Positions 26,285 through 33,829 of a stretch of DNA of 64,000 nt are shown in pieces. Under the pieces are notes generated by a model. That model had not been told where the DNA came from and did not search any database. It worked only from the letters and a program-made list of their open reading frames with translations. The position numbers and the translations under genes were made by a program. The DNA lies in the NCBI GenBank assembly GCA_910574185.1, contig CAJSZQ010000020.1, positions 1 through 64,000 on the forward strand. The letters run 5' to 3'. The stretch's first letter is position 1. Every line of letters starts with the position of its first letter. Origin of the DNA: Lachnospiraceae bacterium. GTDB lineage: Bacteria; Bacillota; Clostridia; Lachnospirales; Lachnospiraceae.

Positions 26285-27431
26285 AACATTTCTCCCATAA
26301 ATTCCGAATAACTTCTATTGATATTCCTATATTCTTTCTGGTTCCGGTAGAAGAAGTAATTGCTCTATAAAATTCAATATCTTCACTTAAACATTTCCTA
26401 TATGAATTTCTAAGCTCTTTTACGTTTTTTTTCAAAATACCCATATCATATTCAGTATTTGTCAACACGACCGCCCAACCAGTAAACAATGCTTTGTTTA
26501 TTCTATTATTGCCTATTTTACAAAAGGAATATTCCCCAAGAATCTCATGGCAATCTGCCATAACACCTCTGAAAGTATGAAACAATTTTTCAAGACTTTC
26601 TTCCGGCATCCCATTTAATTTTATAATCATCTGATCCATCATTTTTAACAGACCACGATAATGAATAAAATCTCGCTTCCTCCAATCGTAGGCAGACAAA
26701 ATTGTCAGATATCGTAAGCAAAGTTCCTGTGCACCCATACGAATATCTTTGACACTACACTGAGTAGCGCATTGAAATTCTACGCATTCTGCCATTCTTC
26801 GAAGCAGTACTCTCACTTTAGGTTCTGCCATAATATTTCTGATTTCCTGAAAATTAAGCGGAAGACCTCCGGTATTTACCCTTCTGAAGACATCAAATTT
26901 TACCATCTGCGGACATTTTTCATCCAATATATTTACTGCAAGTTCTGTATCCTCAATCCTTGCGCGAAACTTTGGTTCCAGATCTCGAAAACATTTATTC
27001 TCACAATGAGATAGATACTGCATCTTTGTTAACGAAAATTCATTATTCAAATAGGAATGAATTGCTGACAAACGCTGCATGCCATCTATGACATTCTTAT
27101 TTCCATCACTATCCTCATCTAAATAAAATGCCGGTATCGGTATACGCAGCAATAAAGATTCAATTAATGCACTTTGCCTTTTTATATCCCATACCAAATT
27201 CCTTTGATATTCCGGAGATAAATTTAACTTCACTCCGTTTTTTGCAGAAATCCAATGTTCTATTTGAAACACGGTTATCATCTTCTGAGCAATACGAATA
27301 TTCTGAACCTCGTATGGCTCATCGGCCTCTATATTTTCATTATCATCATCTTCCTCAATTCCATTATATTCCGACTCGACTTTTTCAGATAATTTTAGAT
27401 ATTCTATCATCTCCGTTTTTTGCACTTCCAT
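26268..27431 (-). CDS. DUF262 (GmrS-like) domain protein
   Basis: 387 residues from the ATG at 27431, chosen because AAGAGG lies nine bases upstream; an ATG at 27455 has no such site. The acidic N-terminus (EEDDDNENIEADEP) precedes the DUF262 domain: YQR...W (75-81), IPIPAFYLDE (97-106) and the DGMQRL form of the DGQQR motif (116-121), then FRRVNTGG (182-189) and a helical C-terminal part. DUF262 is a ParB/Srx-like NTPase/nuclease fold found in GmrSD and BrxU anti-phage enzymes. The C-terminal DUF1524 HNH nuclease of GmrSD is absent. It is the first gene of the cassette operon; anti-phage function is inferred. Confidence 0.85.
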   Translation of the reverse strand: MEVQKTEMIEYLKLSEKVESEYNGIEEDDDNENIEADEPYEVQNIRIAQKMITVFQIEHWISAKNGVKLNLSPEYQRNLVWDIKRQSALIESLLLRIPIPAFYLDEDSDGNKNVIDGMQRLSAIHSYLNNEFSLTKMQYLSHCENKCFRDLEPKFRARIEDTELAVNILDEKCPQMVKFDVFRRVNTGGLPLNFQEIRNIMAEPKVRVLLRRMAECVEFQCATQCSVKDIRMGAQELCLRYLTILSAYDWRKRDFIHYRGLLKMMDQMIIKLNGMPEESLEKLFHTFRGVMADCHEILGEYSFCKIGNNRINKALFTGWAVVLTNTEYDMGILKKNVKELRNSYRKCLSEDIEFYRAITSSTGTRKNIGISIEVIRNLWEKCYDKID

Positions 27432-27693
27432 TAACAGGAACCTCTTTTCATTCATCTAAAACAATAATTGTCATTACTCCATCTAAATCATATTATTTAT
27501 ATTTAATATTTTAACATGTCCTTGCCATAATATGTAATATGAAAATACTTTTTTAGTTGACATTTTAACAAAACTTCTTACCAATCCCTATCTCCAACAT
27601 GCTCCACCATTAAAGTCCGACATGCAATATTACGGTTATCTTAATTTTTGACGTATATTCTACGCCTTGTCTCTCAAGGAAATTGGAATATAC

Positions 27694-27723
27694 AAAAACC
27701 TGTAAACGACTGCGTTCACAGGT
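27694..27723 (-). terminator. Terminator of intact tRNA-Asn
   Basis: On the minus strand ACCTGTGAAC-GCAGTC-GTTTACAGGT runs into TTTTT. It begins 28 bases after the tRNA. The stretch between it and the DUF262 gene (27456-27693) is AT-rich and has no gene or clear promoter that I can see. Confidence 0.8.
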
Positions 27724-27742
27724 TCTTCTATTGGACTATTCA

Positions 27743-27811
27743 ATTCTAAACTCCCCGAGTTGGGCTCGAACCAACAACCCCACGGTTAACAGCCGTGTGC
27801 TCTACCATTGA
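27743..27811 (-). repeat. 69-bp direct repeat, copy 2 (candidate att site)
   Basis: Identical to 24226-24294, same orientation. It covers the 3' 61 nt of the intact tRNA-Asn plus eight bases beyond its discriminator. Confidence 0.9.
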
Positions 27812-27822
27812 GCTATCGAGGA
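27751..27822 (-). tRNA. tRNA-Asn (GTT)
   Basis: 72 nt without an encoded CCA. The acceptor strands TCCTCGA and TCGGGGA pair with one G-U. The D arm is GCTC...GAGC, the anticodon arm CACGG-CTGTTAA-CCGTG with anticodon GTT, and the T arm GTTGG-TTCGAGC-CCAAC; the discriminator is G. A strong promoter lies at 27849-27877 and a terminator at 27694-27723. Its 3' part is duplicated at 24234-24294, which marks this gene as an integration site. Confidence 0.96.
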
Positions 27823-27848
27823 ATAGGTGTTCTTCACACCGCTTATTC

Positions 27849-27877
27849 AGTATAAACCTTTACAAATAATTATGCAA
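27849..27877 (-). promoter_or_regulatory. Sigma-A promoter of tRNA-Asn
   Basis: On the minus strand TTGCAT (27877-27872), a 17-base spacer and TATACT (27854-27849), 26 bases before the tRNA 5' end. Both hexamers are close to consensus. The tRNA remnant at 24234 has no counterpart. Confidence 0.8.
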
Positions 27878-27936
27878 GAGATTTTTTCTTCATTAACAAA
27901 ATTCTTTCGCATTCTTCGACATGCTCCGCCTTAAAT

Positions 27937-28863
27937 TTACAGTCGAAACGATGTTGCAAACTTCATAACAGGATTATATTCATAAATTACCGCTAATATA
28001 CGATTCGTCTGAATCATCTCAAACATCTCTTTTCCAATTTCGGTTGTATACAGCAATGAAATAATGACAAATGCAACCCACACAATAATCAGCACGCCGA
28101 TTACTCCCAAGACGCCTCCTACCGCCCGGTTCATAAATCCAAACACCGGAAGGTCTGCGATGATATTCAGTGAGAATATTATTGCACGAAGAATGATAGT
28201 TACTACAATCAGCGTCAAAATAAAAGCTACGATATTTACAACAACCTTCGCCATATATTTTGCAACATAGGATGCGAAACTGGTGACTCCTAATTTCTCA
28301 TATATTTCACTGTTATTGTTAATAAGAAGAAGATTTTTAAATACCTGCGGAAGATCCGCCCCTTCGATTGCCGCAATCTGCATATCTCTGGGAATCTCTA
28401 CATGTTTCAGCGCCTCTGCCGCCTTTTCTTCCATTCCCATATTTTTAATACCGTCCAGAATATTTCTGGAAATTCCCATATCCGCAAGCTCACTGCTGCC
28501 TATTCTGCCCTCCGCAATATCCTCTAAAGTAATTCCTAACGCTCCAAGTTCTTCCTCACTGATACCTGCCGCGTTCAGAACTCTGCGCACTGCTTCAACA
28601 TCCCCGGAACCAATACCCGTCTTCTCTACAGCGGCGTTTGTCACCATACCTGTAATCATGGATTCAATCTTCGTTTCCACAACCTCCTGAATTGGCGTTA
28701 CTGCTGTGATTCCTTTGCTCACATAAGGCGTTGCAAAAAATACCAGCAAAAAAGTGACCAGCGTTGCAAGAAGCGACACTGCTATCTTCACAGCCCCCCT
28801 GATAATCCCAATAATGAATCCAATTAAAAAACTGATTCCGATAATACAAAATAGCCAGTTCAT
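27937..28863 (-). CDS. CvpA-family membrane protein
   Basis: 308 residues. Two N-terminal hydrophobic segments (about 2-22 and 25-50, IIGISFLIGFIIGIIRGAVK) and two later ones (about 205-230 and 243-270) match the CvpA/colicin V production pattern. Between them is a hydrophilic stretch of about 150 residues (60-200) rich in short helices, larger than in E. coli CvpA. CvpA proteins support envelope homeostasis and, in enterobacteria, colicin V export and purF expression; the mechanism is unclear. It lies 11 bases downstream of the DUF5711-like gene, in one operon with the LysM gene. Confidence 0.82.
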   Translation of the reverse strand: MNWLFCIIGISFLIGFIIGIIRGAVKIAVSLLATLVTFLLVFFATPYVSKGITAVTPIQEVVETKIESMITGMVTNAAVEKTGIGSGDVEAVRRVLNAAGISEEELGALGITLEDIAEGRIGSSELADMGISRNILDGIKNMGMEEKAAEALKHVEIPRDMQIAAIEGADLPQVFKNLLLINNNSEIYEKLGVTSFASYVAKYMAKVVVNIVAFILTLIVVTIILRAIIFSLNIIADLPVFGFMNRAVGGVLGVIGVLIIVWVAFVIISLLYTTEIGKEMFEMIQTNRILAVIYEYNPVMKFATSFRL

Positions 28864-28874
28864 ATATTTTCTCC

Positions 28875-30131
28875 TTATTTTACAAATCGAATAACTTCCA
28901 TTCCATTTGCATTCATCACTATGTATTTATTCACTCCCAGAACCGGGAATATCTCCAGAATATTACTGTCTAACTCTCCGTCATATTTGTGGATTCCAGT
29001 CCGGGTATACACGCTGCACTTCTTTCCGTCGTACATCAGCACCTGACTTCCGCTTAATTTTACACTTGTAAAGTCCCCTGTAAAATCCTCAGACAGAACC
29101 TTCTTTCCGGATGTATTGAACAGGCACAGCTCATACCCCTCCTTCCGCTCATTTTTCAAAATAAGTCCAACATATCGGTTGCTATGAAATACACTTTTAA
29201 TTCTTTTATCCAAAATAATAGTTTCTGCAAGTTCAGGTCTTCCCTCGCCATGATAAAAGAGTATCCTGTCATCTCCAACTACCACCGATACTTTCGGATT
29301 CATAAAAAATGCCGATGCCGCCGTCATATTTTCATAGTCGTCTGCCGTCACTTCGTAATCCTGAATACTATCCTTCTCTCCGTCAAAATTATAATATCGT
29401 ATCTTTGTTATGAGTCTGTCTCCCTGTACACACAGATAAGACACCAACAGAAGCTTCCCGTCTTCTGAAATTCCCACGTCAAGCGGATACCCTGTCCCAG
29501 TAAGAGAAGCTGTCATCTCTATAAGCAAATTACCCGCCGCATCATAACACACTATCTTTGGAGAGGTCCCATTTTTTAAAACCGTACAGACGATTCCCTG
29601 TGCGGATACCACTGCCTTTTCCACCGGAAGCATAGTCTGTATCTCTCCCTTTAATCCTTCCCGGTCTAATACAAGCATTGTATTGCCGCCTTTATCCGCC
29701 ACCACCACCGCGTCATTATTATAAGTATCAATAATCGGATTCTTAATCTGATAAGGTTGATTCCAGTTCTCCTTGCCTCTGCGGTTGAGCAGCGCGATTC
29801 CATCCTTACTGTATTTTAATACGCCGTCTGCAAACTGTCTATAATTAACATTCCCATCGCTGTTATTTTCATACGTGGTAATTGTTCTGGACGACATATA
29901 TGTCTGCAAATGAATAACAAGAAAGGACGTCACCGCAATCATAATCACAAGGGTACTGATAACTGTAACACGAATCCTGCGGCTCCTTTTATGCTGTCGT
30001 ACCTGTTCCTCTATATTCTCCTGAATGCCGTCTTCCTCCCTGAGTTCTGCTAATACTCTGTCGATTACCGCTTCTGTAACATCTTTCGTATCCTGAACAG
30101 CATATAAATCTGTATTTTTCTTACGCCTCAT
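28875..30131 (-). CDS. DUF5711-like membrane-anchored beta-propeller protein
   Basis: 418 residues. A cytoplasmic N-terminus of about 60 residues rich in Arg/Lys (VRQHKRSRRIRVTV) precedes a single membrane helix (about 52-73, VISTLVIMIAVTSFLVIHL). The rest, outside the cell, is made of repeating four-strand blades like a PQQ/WD-type propeller: GNTMLVLDREGLKGEI, GTSPKIVCYDAAGNLLIEM, RITKIRYYNFDGEKDS-like and CSVYTRTGIHKYDGEL blocks. I associate this layout with DUF5711, but the ligand is unknown. It sits between CvpA and the LysM protein, so a role in envelope or cell-wall upkeep is likely. Confidence 0.72.
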   Translation of the reverse strand: MRRKKNTDLYAVQDTKDVTEAVIDRVLAELREEDGIQENIEEQVRQHKRSRRIRVTVISTLVIMIAVTSFLVIHLQTYMSSRTITTYENNSDGNVNYRQFADGVLKYSKDGIALLNRRGKENWNQPYQIKNPIIDTYNNDAVVVADKGGNTMLVLDREGLKGEIQTMLPVEKAVVSAQGIVCTVLKNGTSPKIVCYDAAGNLLIEMTASLTGTGYPLDVGISEDGKLLLVSYLCVQGDRLITKIRYYNFDGEKDSIQDYEVTADDYENMTAASAFFMNPKVSVVVGDDRILFYHGEGRPELAETIILDKRIKSVFHSNRYVGLILKNERKEGYELCLFNTSGKKVLSEDFTGDFTSVKLSGSQVLMYDGKKCSVYTRTGIHKYDGELDSNILEIFPVLGVNKYIVMNANGMEVIRFVK

Positions 30132-30255
30132 ATCTTAACCTCAATTAAGCCTCTTTTTGTTCAACATTCCCACGCCTGCCATAATTCCTGACGCTCCCGG
30201 AATATCTGCCTTTCGGATGTGCTTCAAACACTTTGTCTCTTAGTATAACATACTT

Positions 30256-31341
30256 TTATGGCAATAACAATTTTTGTCCGATGAATATAAGATTTCCGTC
30301 TTCTAATCCATTTTTCTGACGGATTGCATCTGTTTTTGAGATTGTTCCGTAAATTTTTTCACTGATGATATCCAGCGTATCTCCCTTCTCCACCACATAA
30401 TAGTCTTCATCCCCTAAATCCTCCTGCACAGTGGACACCTCGGGTTCCATCTGCTGTCCTGTATCTTCCGTCTGCACCGCCTGAAGATTCTCCTGTTCCT
30501 GAGTCTCCTTGTTTACCTCTTTTCCATCCTGAGTATCTTCCACTGCTTGTCCTTCTTCCTTTGATGACGACTGCCGCATCGCAGAAGATAACGTCTCGAT
30601 AGATGTCTGTACAGAATTCATTTTATCATAATTATTCATGGTTGAGATACCGATTGCCAGAACTACAATCACAAGTAGTACGCTGGTCAGATACACGTAT
30701 CTGGATTCCCTGCGCTGTTCTCTGGCTTCCATCTGTCCCCTTACGGTACTGCGAAAATCCTTTGCAGCTCGATCCTCAACCATTTCACTGGGTGTAACGC
30801 CGATCTGTTTACGCTCGCTAATCATATAACTCTGCATATCCGGGTTCTTCTCATAGAAGATATAATGCCCTCCCATCTGCATGAGTTCATGGAATTTATA
30901 CGTATAAATTTGTTCTTCATCCTCTGCGTCTATCAAAATAAACAGACTGTTCTTATCGGGAAATAATTTTTCATGCACGCGCGTCATACTGCTGCTTAAT
31001 CCTACCGGATGTCCCGGCATAATCAAAAGCCAGCCAACAATCTCCTGTCCATGAAAATACTCCTTGCTTTCCGCTTTTGCCATTTCTAAGTGTTCTTTGC
31101 CAATGTCAAGCTCCTTACTTTCGGTATCCAAATCTTTCATTTGCACCGCGCCGGTTACATAGATACATTCCTGCTCCTCAATCACAGTATTTTCTCCGAT
31201 TAGGAAAACACCCACCAGCGATTCTCTCCCCTGTTCCTTCAACTGGTTAAAATATGTGTCAACATAATCTTCCACATAAATTTTAGGGCTGTCGCTTACA
31301 TTGCCCACTTGTTTTACATTCTTTGGAAATTGTCCTTGCAT
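30256..31341 (-). CDS. Membrane protein with C-terminal LysM domain
   Basis: 361 residues from the ATG at 31341 (GGTGAGGTGAG upstream); a TTG at 31362 is also open. About 210 cytoplasmic residues come first, holding a Jab1/MPN-like pattern (GVFLIGENTVIE, and EIVGWLLIMPGHPVGLSSSM) but no complete JAMM metal motif. One membrane helix follows (about 215-237), then a Gln/Glu-rich linker (240-305). A LysM domain ends the protein (YYVVEKGDTLDIISEKIYGT to GQKLLLP) and would bind peptidoglycan. It heads the LysM/DUF5711/CvpA group and could link a cytoplasmic binding domain to the wall. Confidence 0.75.
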   Translation of the reverse strand: MQGQFPKNVKQVGNVSDSPKIYVEDYVDTYFNQLKEQGRESLVGVFLIGENTVIEEQECIYVTGAVQMKDLDTESKELDIGKEHLEMAKAESKEYFHGQEIVGWLLIMPGHPVGLSSSMTRVHEKLFPDKNSLFILIDAEDEEQIYTYKFHELMQMGGHYIFYEKNPDMQSYMISERKQIGVTPSEMVEDRAAKDFRSTVRGQMEAREQRRESRYVYLTSVLLVIVVLAIGISTMNNYDKMNSVQTSIETLSSAMRQSSSKEEGQAVEDTQDGKEVNKETQEQENLQAVQTEDTGQQMEPEVSTVQEDLGDEDYYVVEKGDTLDIISEKIYGTISKTDAIRQKNGLEDGNLIFIGQKLLLP

Positions 31342-31507
31342 TTTTATACTCACCTCACCCAAGATTTTGAACTATCATATCACAGGTATCATGCGTATTT
31401 TATCAATCGGTGGGACTTGTCCGCAGAATGTTTCCCCAATATCTATCTCATTTCGGGGAGAGTCTTTGTCCTCCGGCAATCTTAGCCAGCATTTGCATAG
31501 CAAAAAT

Positions 31508-31731
31508 TGCAGTTCACAGGATATCTGGGGCATATGGAAAGCTTTGGCCTGGGATGTGGGGCGAGACAACATTCCAGCGAACTCTCTGCCAACGTCGTCT
31601 AAGAAACTCAGGAATGCCTTCGTTTCTAAGTCGATGTAAGCAGAGATTTCACTTCCATTAAATGCGTCTCTGAATTGCCCCACATCCCAGGCCAAAGCTT
31701 TCCATATGCCCCAGATACCCTGTGAACTGCA
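31508..31731 (-). repeat. Conserved-core inverted-arm element, copy 3 (candidate structured RNA)
   Basis: Arms 31508-31562 and 31677-31731 are inverted repeats of 55 bp with one imperfect pair (31521 A/31718 C, a U-G wobble in minus-strand RNA). The 114-nt core starts CAGAGACGCATTTAATGGAA on the minus strand and ends TTCGCTGGAATGTTG. Internal helices are GTGAA/TTCGC, CTCTGC/GCAGAG, TCG/CGA and CTTAGAAAC/GTTTCTTAG, with an AGG/CCT apical stem. It lies between the LysM gene and the transketolase genes. Arm sequence is unrelated to copies 1 and 2. Confidence 0.85.
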
Positions 31732-31741
31732 GGAAGGTAAC

Positions 31742-31764
31742 AAAGAATGTGCTTCAGCACATTC
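31742..31764 (-). terminator. Hairpin with the same stem as the one at 9501
   Basis: GAATGTGC-TGAA-GCACATTC followed by TTTG on the minus strand. The stem and T-run nearly equal those at 9505-9524, more than 22 kb away. It lies between the transketolase terminator and element copy 3, and could be a backup terminator or a small repeat. Confidence 0.55.
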
Positions 31765-31783
31765 CCTAAAGTTTCCCAGAGGA

Positions 31784-31808
31784 CAAAAAAGGAGCTGTCT
31801 CCAGCTCC
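31784..31808 (-). terminator. Terminator of the transketolase operon
   Basis: Minus strand GGAGCTG-GAGA-CAGCTCC followed by TTTTTTG, 18 bases after the stop of the C-terminal subunit gene. Confidence 0.88.
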
Positions 31809-31825
31809 TTTCTTGTATTCTGTCC

Positions 31826-32764
31826 CTATACAAATGCTTTTACTTTCTCATAAATGCTGTCTGCATCCAGTCCGTACTTCTTCACCAGCTCTGCTGCAGG
31901 TCCTGACTCGCCGAACACATCATTAATGCCTATCTTAAGAGTCTTTGTCGGCGCTTTCTCAGACAATGCGTCGCACACTGCGCTTCCCAGTCCGCCGATT
32001 ACGGAATGCTCTTCAACCGTAACTACTTTGCCTGTTTCTTTCGCCGCCGCAACTACCAGTTCTTCATCCAGTGGTTTGATTGTGTGGATATTAATCACCT
32101 TAGCGTCAATTCCGTCCGCCGCCAGTTTCTCTGCCGCTTCCAGACAGTTAGCTACCGGAAGTCCTGTCGCAATGATTGTAACGTCCTTACCTTCTCTCAG
32201 TACGATTCCCTTGCCAAGCTCGAATTTGTAATCCGGCTTGTCATTAATTACCGGAACCGCAAGTCTTCCAAATCTCATATATACCGGACCCTCATGCTCA
32301 TAAGCCGCCGCAACCGCCGCCTTAGCTTCTACATCATCTGCCGGACTGATTACCGTCATTCCTGGAATGGTTCTCATCAGGGCGATATCCTCATTGCACT
32401 GATGGGTAGCGCCGTCTTCGCCAACAGAAATTCCCGCATGAGTAGCGCCAATCTTCACATTCAGCTTCGGATAACCGATAGAATTACGAACCTGCTCAAA
32501 TGCACGTCCCGCCGCAAACATAGCGAACGTGCTCGCAAACGGAACCTTGCCCGCAGCGGCAAGTCCTGCTGCCACGCCCATCATATTGCCTTCTGCAATA
32601 CCGCAGTCAATATGACGCTCTGGAAAAGCCTTCATGAATACGCTTGTCTTCGTTGCGCCTGCAAGGTCTGCGTCCAATACCACAACATCTTCGTGCTGTT
32701 TTCCTAATTCTGCCAAAGCATTACCATAACTTTCTCTTGTTGCTATCTTCTTTACTTCTGACAT
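31826..32764 (-). CDS. Transketolase, C-terminal subunit
   Basis: 312 residues: the pyrimidine-binding and C-terminal domains of a split transketolase. Visible features are the catalytic glutamate region CGIAEGNMMGVAAGLA, the TFAMFAAGRAFEQVRNSI segment and the C-terminal transketolase fold from about 185 on (GKDVTIIATGLPVANCLEAA). It works only with the N-terminal subunit encoded just upstream; the genes overlap by 13 bases. The enzyme moves two-carbon units in the non-oxidative pentose phosphate pathway using thiamine diphosphate. Split transketolases are common in Clostridia. A terminator follows. Confidence 0.95.
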   Translation of the reverse strand: MSEVKKIATRESYGNALAELGKQHEDVVVLDADLAGATKTSVFMKAFPERHIDCGIAEGNMMGVAAGLAAAGKVPFASTFAMFAAGRAFEQVRNSIGYPKLNVKIGATHAGISVGEDGATHQCNEDIALMRTIPGMTVISPADDVEAKAAVAAAYEHEGPVYMRFGRLAVPVINDKPDYKFELGKGIVLREGKDVTIIATGLPVANCLEAAEKLAADGIDAKVINIHTIKPLDEELVVAAAKETGKVVTVEEHSVIGGLGSAVCDALSEKAPTKTLKIGINDVFGESGPAAELVKKYGLDADSIYEKVKAFV

Positions 32765-33588
32765 AATGCTTCACCTACTTTCTCTAAATCTGCCATTGCT
32801 ACCGCGTACTGCTCGTCATTCGGAGCAGCTCCATGCCAGGACGCCTGATTCTCCATGAAAGAAACGCCTCTACCTTTCACTGTCTTCGCAATAATAGCTG
32901 TCGGCTGACCTTTGGTCTCTCTCGCCTCTTTAAACGCTGCCGCAAGCTGGTCAAAATCATGACCATCCACATTGATTACATGGAAATTAAACGCCTCAAA
33001 CTTCTTGTCAATCGGATACGGAGAATTAACTTTACTGATGTCTCCATCAATCTGTAAGTTGTTGTTATCTACAATTACTACAAGATTATCCAGCTTTCTG
33101 TGAGCAGCAAGCATGGACGCCTCCCATACCTGTCCCTCCTGAATCTCTCCGTCGCCTACTAATGTATATACCCGGTAATCATCTCCAGACAGTTTTGCAG
33201 AAATAGCCATACCAACTGCCGCTGAAATTCCCTGTCCCAAAGAGCCGGAAGACATATCTACTCCCGGAATATGCTTCTTATCCGGATGTCCCTGCAGATA
33301 AGAACCTGTATGACGGAATGTCTTTAAATCTTCTACCGGGAAGAAGCCTCTCTGTGATAACACAGAATAATATCCCGGAGATGTATGTCCCTTTGACAAC
33401 ACAAAACGATCTCTGTCTGCCTTATCCGGCGCCTTCGGATCTACATTCATCTCTTCAAAATACAGATATGTATAAATATCTGCCGCTGATAATGAGCCCC
33501 CCGGATGGCCAGACTTCGCGCTGTGCACTGCGTCAATAATGCCTTTGCGAACCTCATTAGCAGTCTTCATCAGTTCTACTTTGTTCAT
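32752..33588 (-). CDS. Transketolase, N-terminal subunit
   Basis: 278 residues: the thiamine-diphosphate-binding domain. It shows HSAKSGHPGGSLSAADIYTY, the motif LVGDGEIQEGQVWEASM with the GDG...N cofactor pattern (ending VDNNNLQIDG) and KGRGVSFME near the end. It supplies the diphosphate/Mg2+ site, and the partner subunit downstream supplies the catalytic Glu. ATG with AGGAGGC upstream. The two genes form an operon ended by the terminator at 31784. Confidence 0.95.
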   Translation of the reverse strand: MNKVELMKTANEVRKGIIDAVHSAKSGHPGGSLSAADIYTYLYFEEMNVDPKAPDKADRDRFVLSKGHTSPGYYSVLSQRGFFPVEDLKTFRHTGSYLQGHPDKKHIPGVDMSSGSLGQGISAAVGMAISAKLSGDDYRVYTLVGDGEIQEGQVWEASMLAAHRKLDNLVVIVDNNNLQIDGDISKVNSPYPIDKKFEAFNFHVINVDGHDFDQLAAAFKEARETKGQPTAIIAKTVKGRGVSFMENQASWHGAAPNDEQYAVAMADLEKVGEALCQK

Positions 33589-33716
33589 GAAACTTGCCTC
33601 CTAAATTATAATAGTAACCTTTTTGTAACCTGATAGTCTGATTATATCTGTAAAAAGATGGAGGGTCAAGAGAACCCGCCATATTTATACATATGTTCAG
33701 AACACTTTTGATGACT

Positions 33717-33820
33717 GTTCATATATTTTCCAGGGGACGCGGATGGAATCGGAATGTTACTCCGTCTGTTTGGACGCGCTAATCCGATTCAATCTGCTGT
33801 TTGCCGGTTAACATATGAAC
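33717..33820 (-). repeat. GTTCA/AAACAGC hairpin repeat, copy C
   Basis: Outer stem GTTCATAT (33717-33724)/ATATGAAC (33813-33820) and inner stem GAATCGGA (33746-33753)/TCCGATTC (33783-33790). On the minus strand the 5' side contains GGCAAACAGCAGATTGAATC, matching the plus-strand repeats at 50483 and 52781 (GGTAAACAGCGGGTTGAA). It occupies the gap between recR and the transketolase operon. Outer and inner stem sequences differ between copies while the internal-loop strand is kept. Confidence 0.6.
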
Positions 33821-33829
33821 CATAAAATT

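Larger units (their letters stand above)
24226..27811 (-). mobile_element. Putative tRNA-Asn-integrated cassette carrying three genes
   Basis: A unit of about 3.5 kb is bounded by the 69-bp direct repeats. The layout is that of an element integrated into the 3' part of a tRNA gene: the end with the original 5' half holds a complete tRNA, and the far end holds the displaced 3' part with its terminator. The cargo is one operon (DUF262, DUF3696-type AAA ATPase, unknown protein). There is no integrase, transposase or replication gene inside, so it would need help in trans or be a decayed element. The alternative is an old tandem tRNA duplication into which the operon came. Boundary evidence is direct; mobility is inference. 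Confidence 0.6.
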
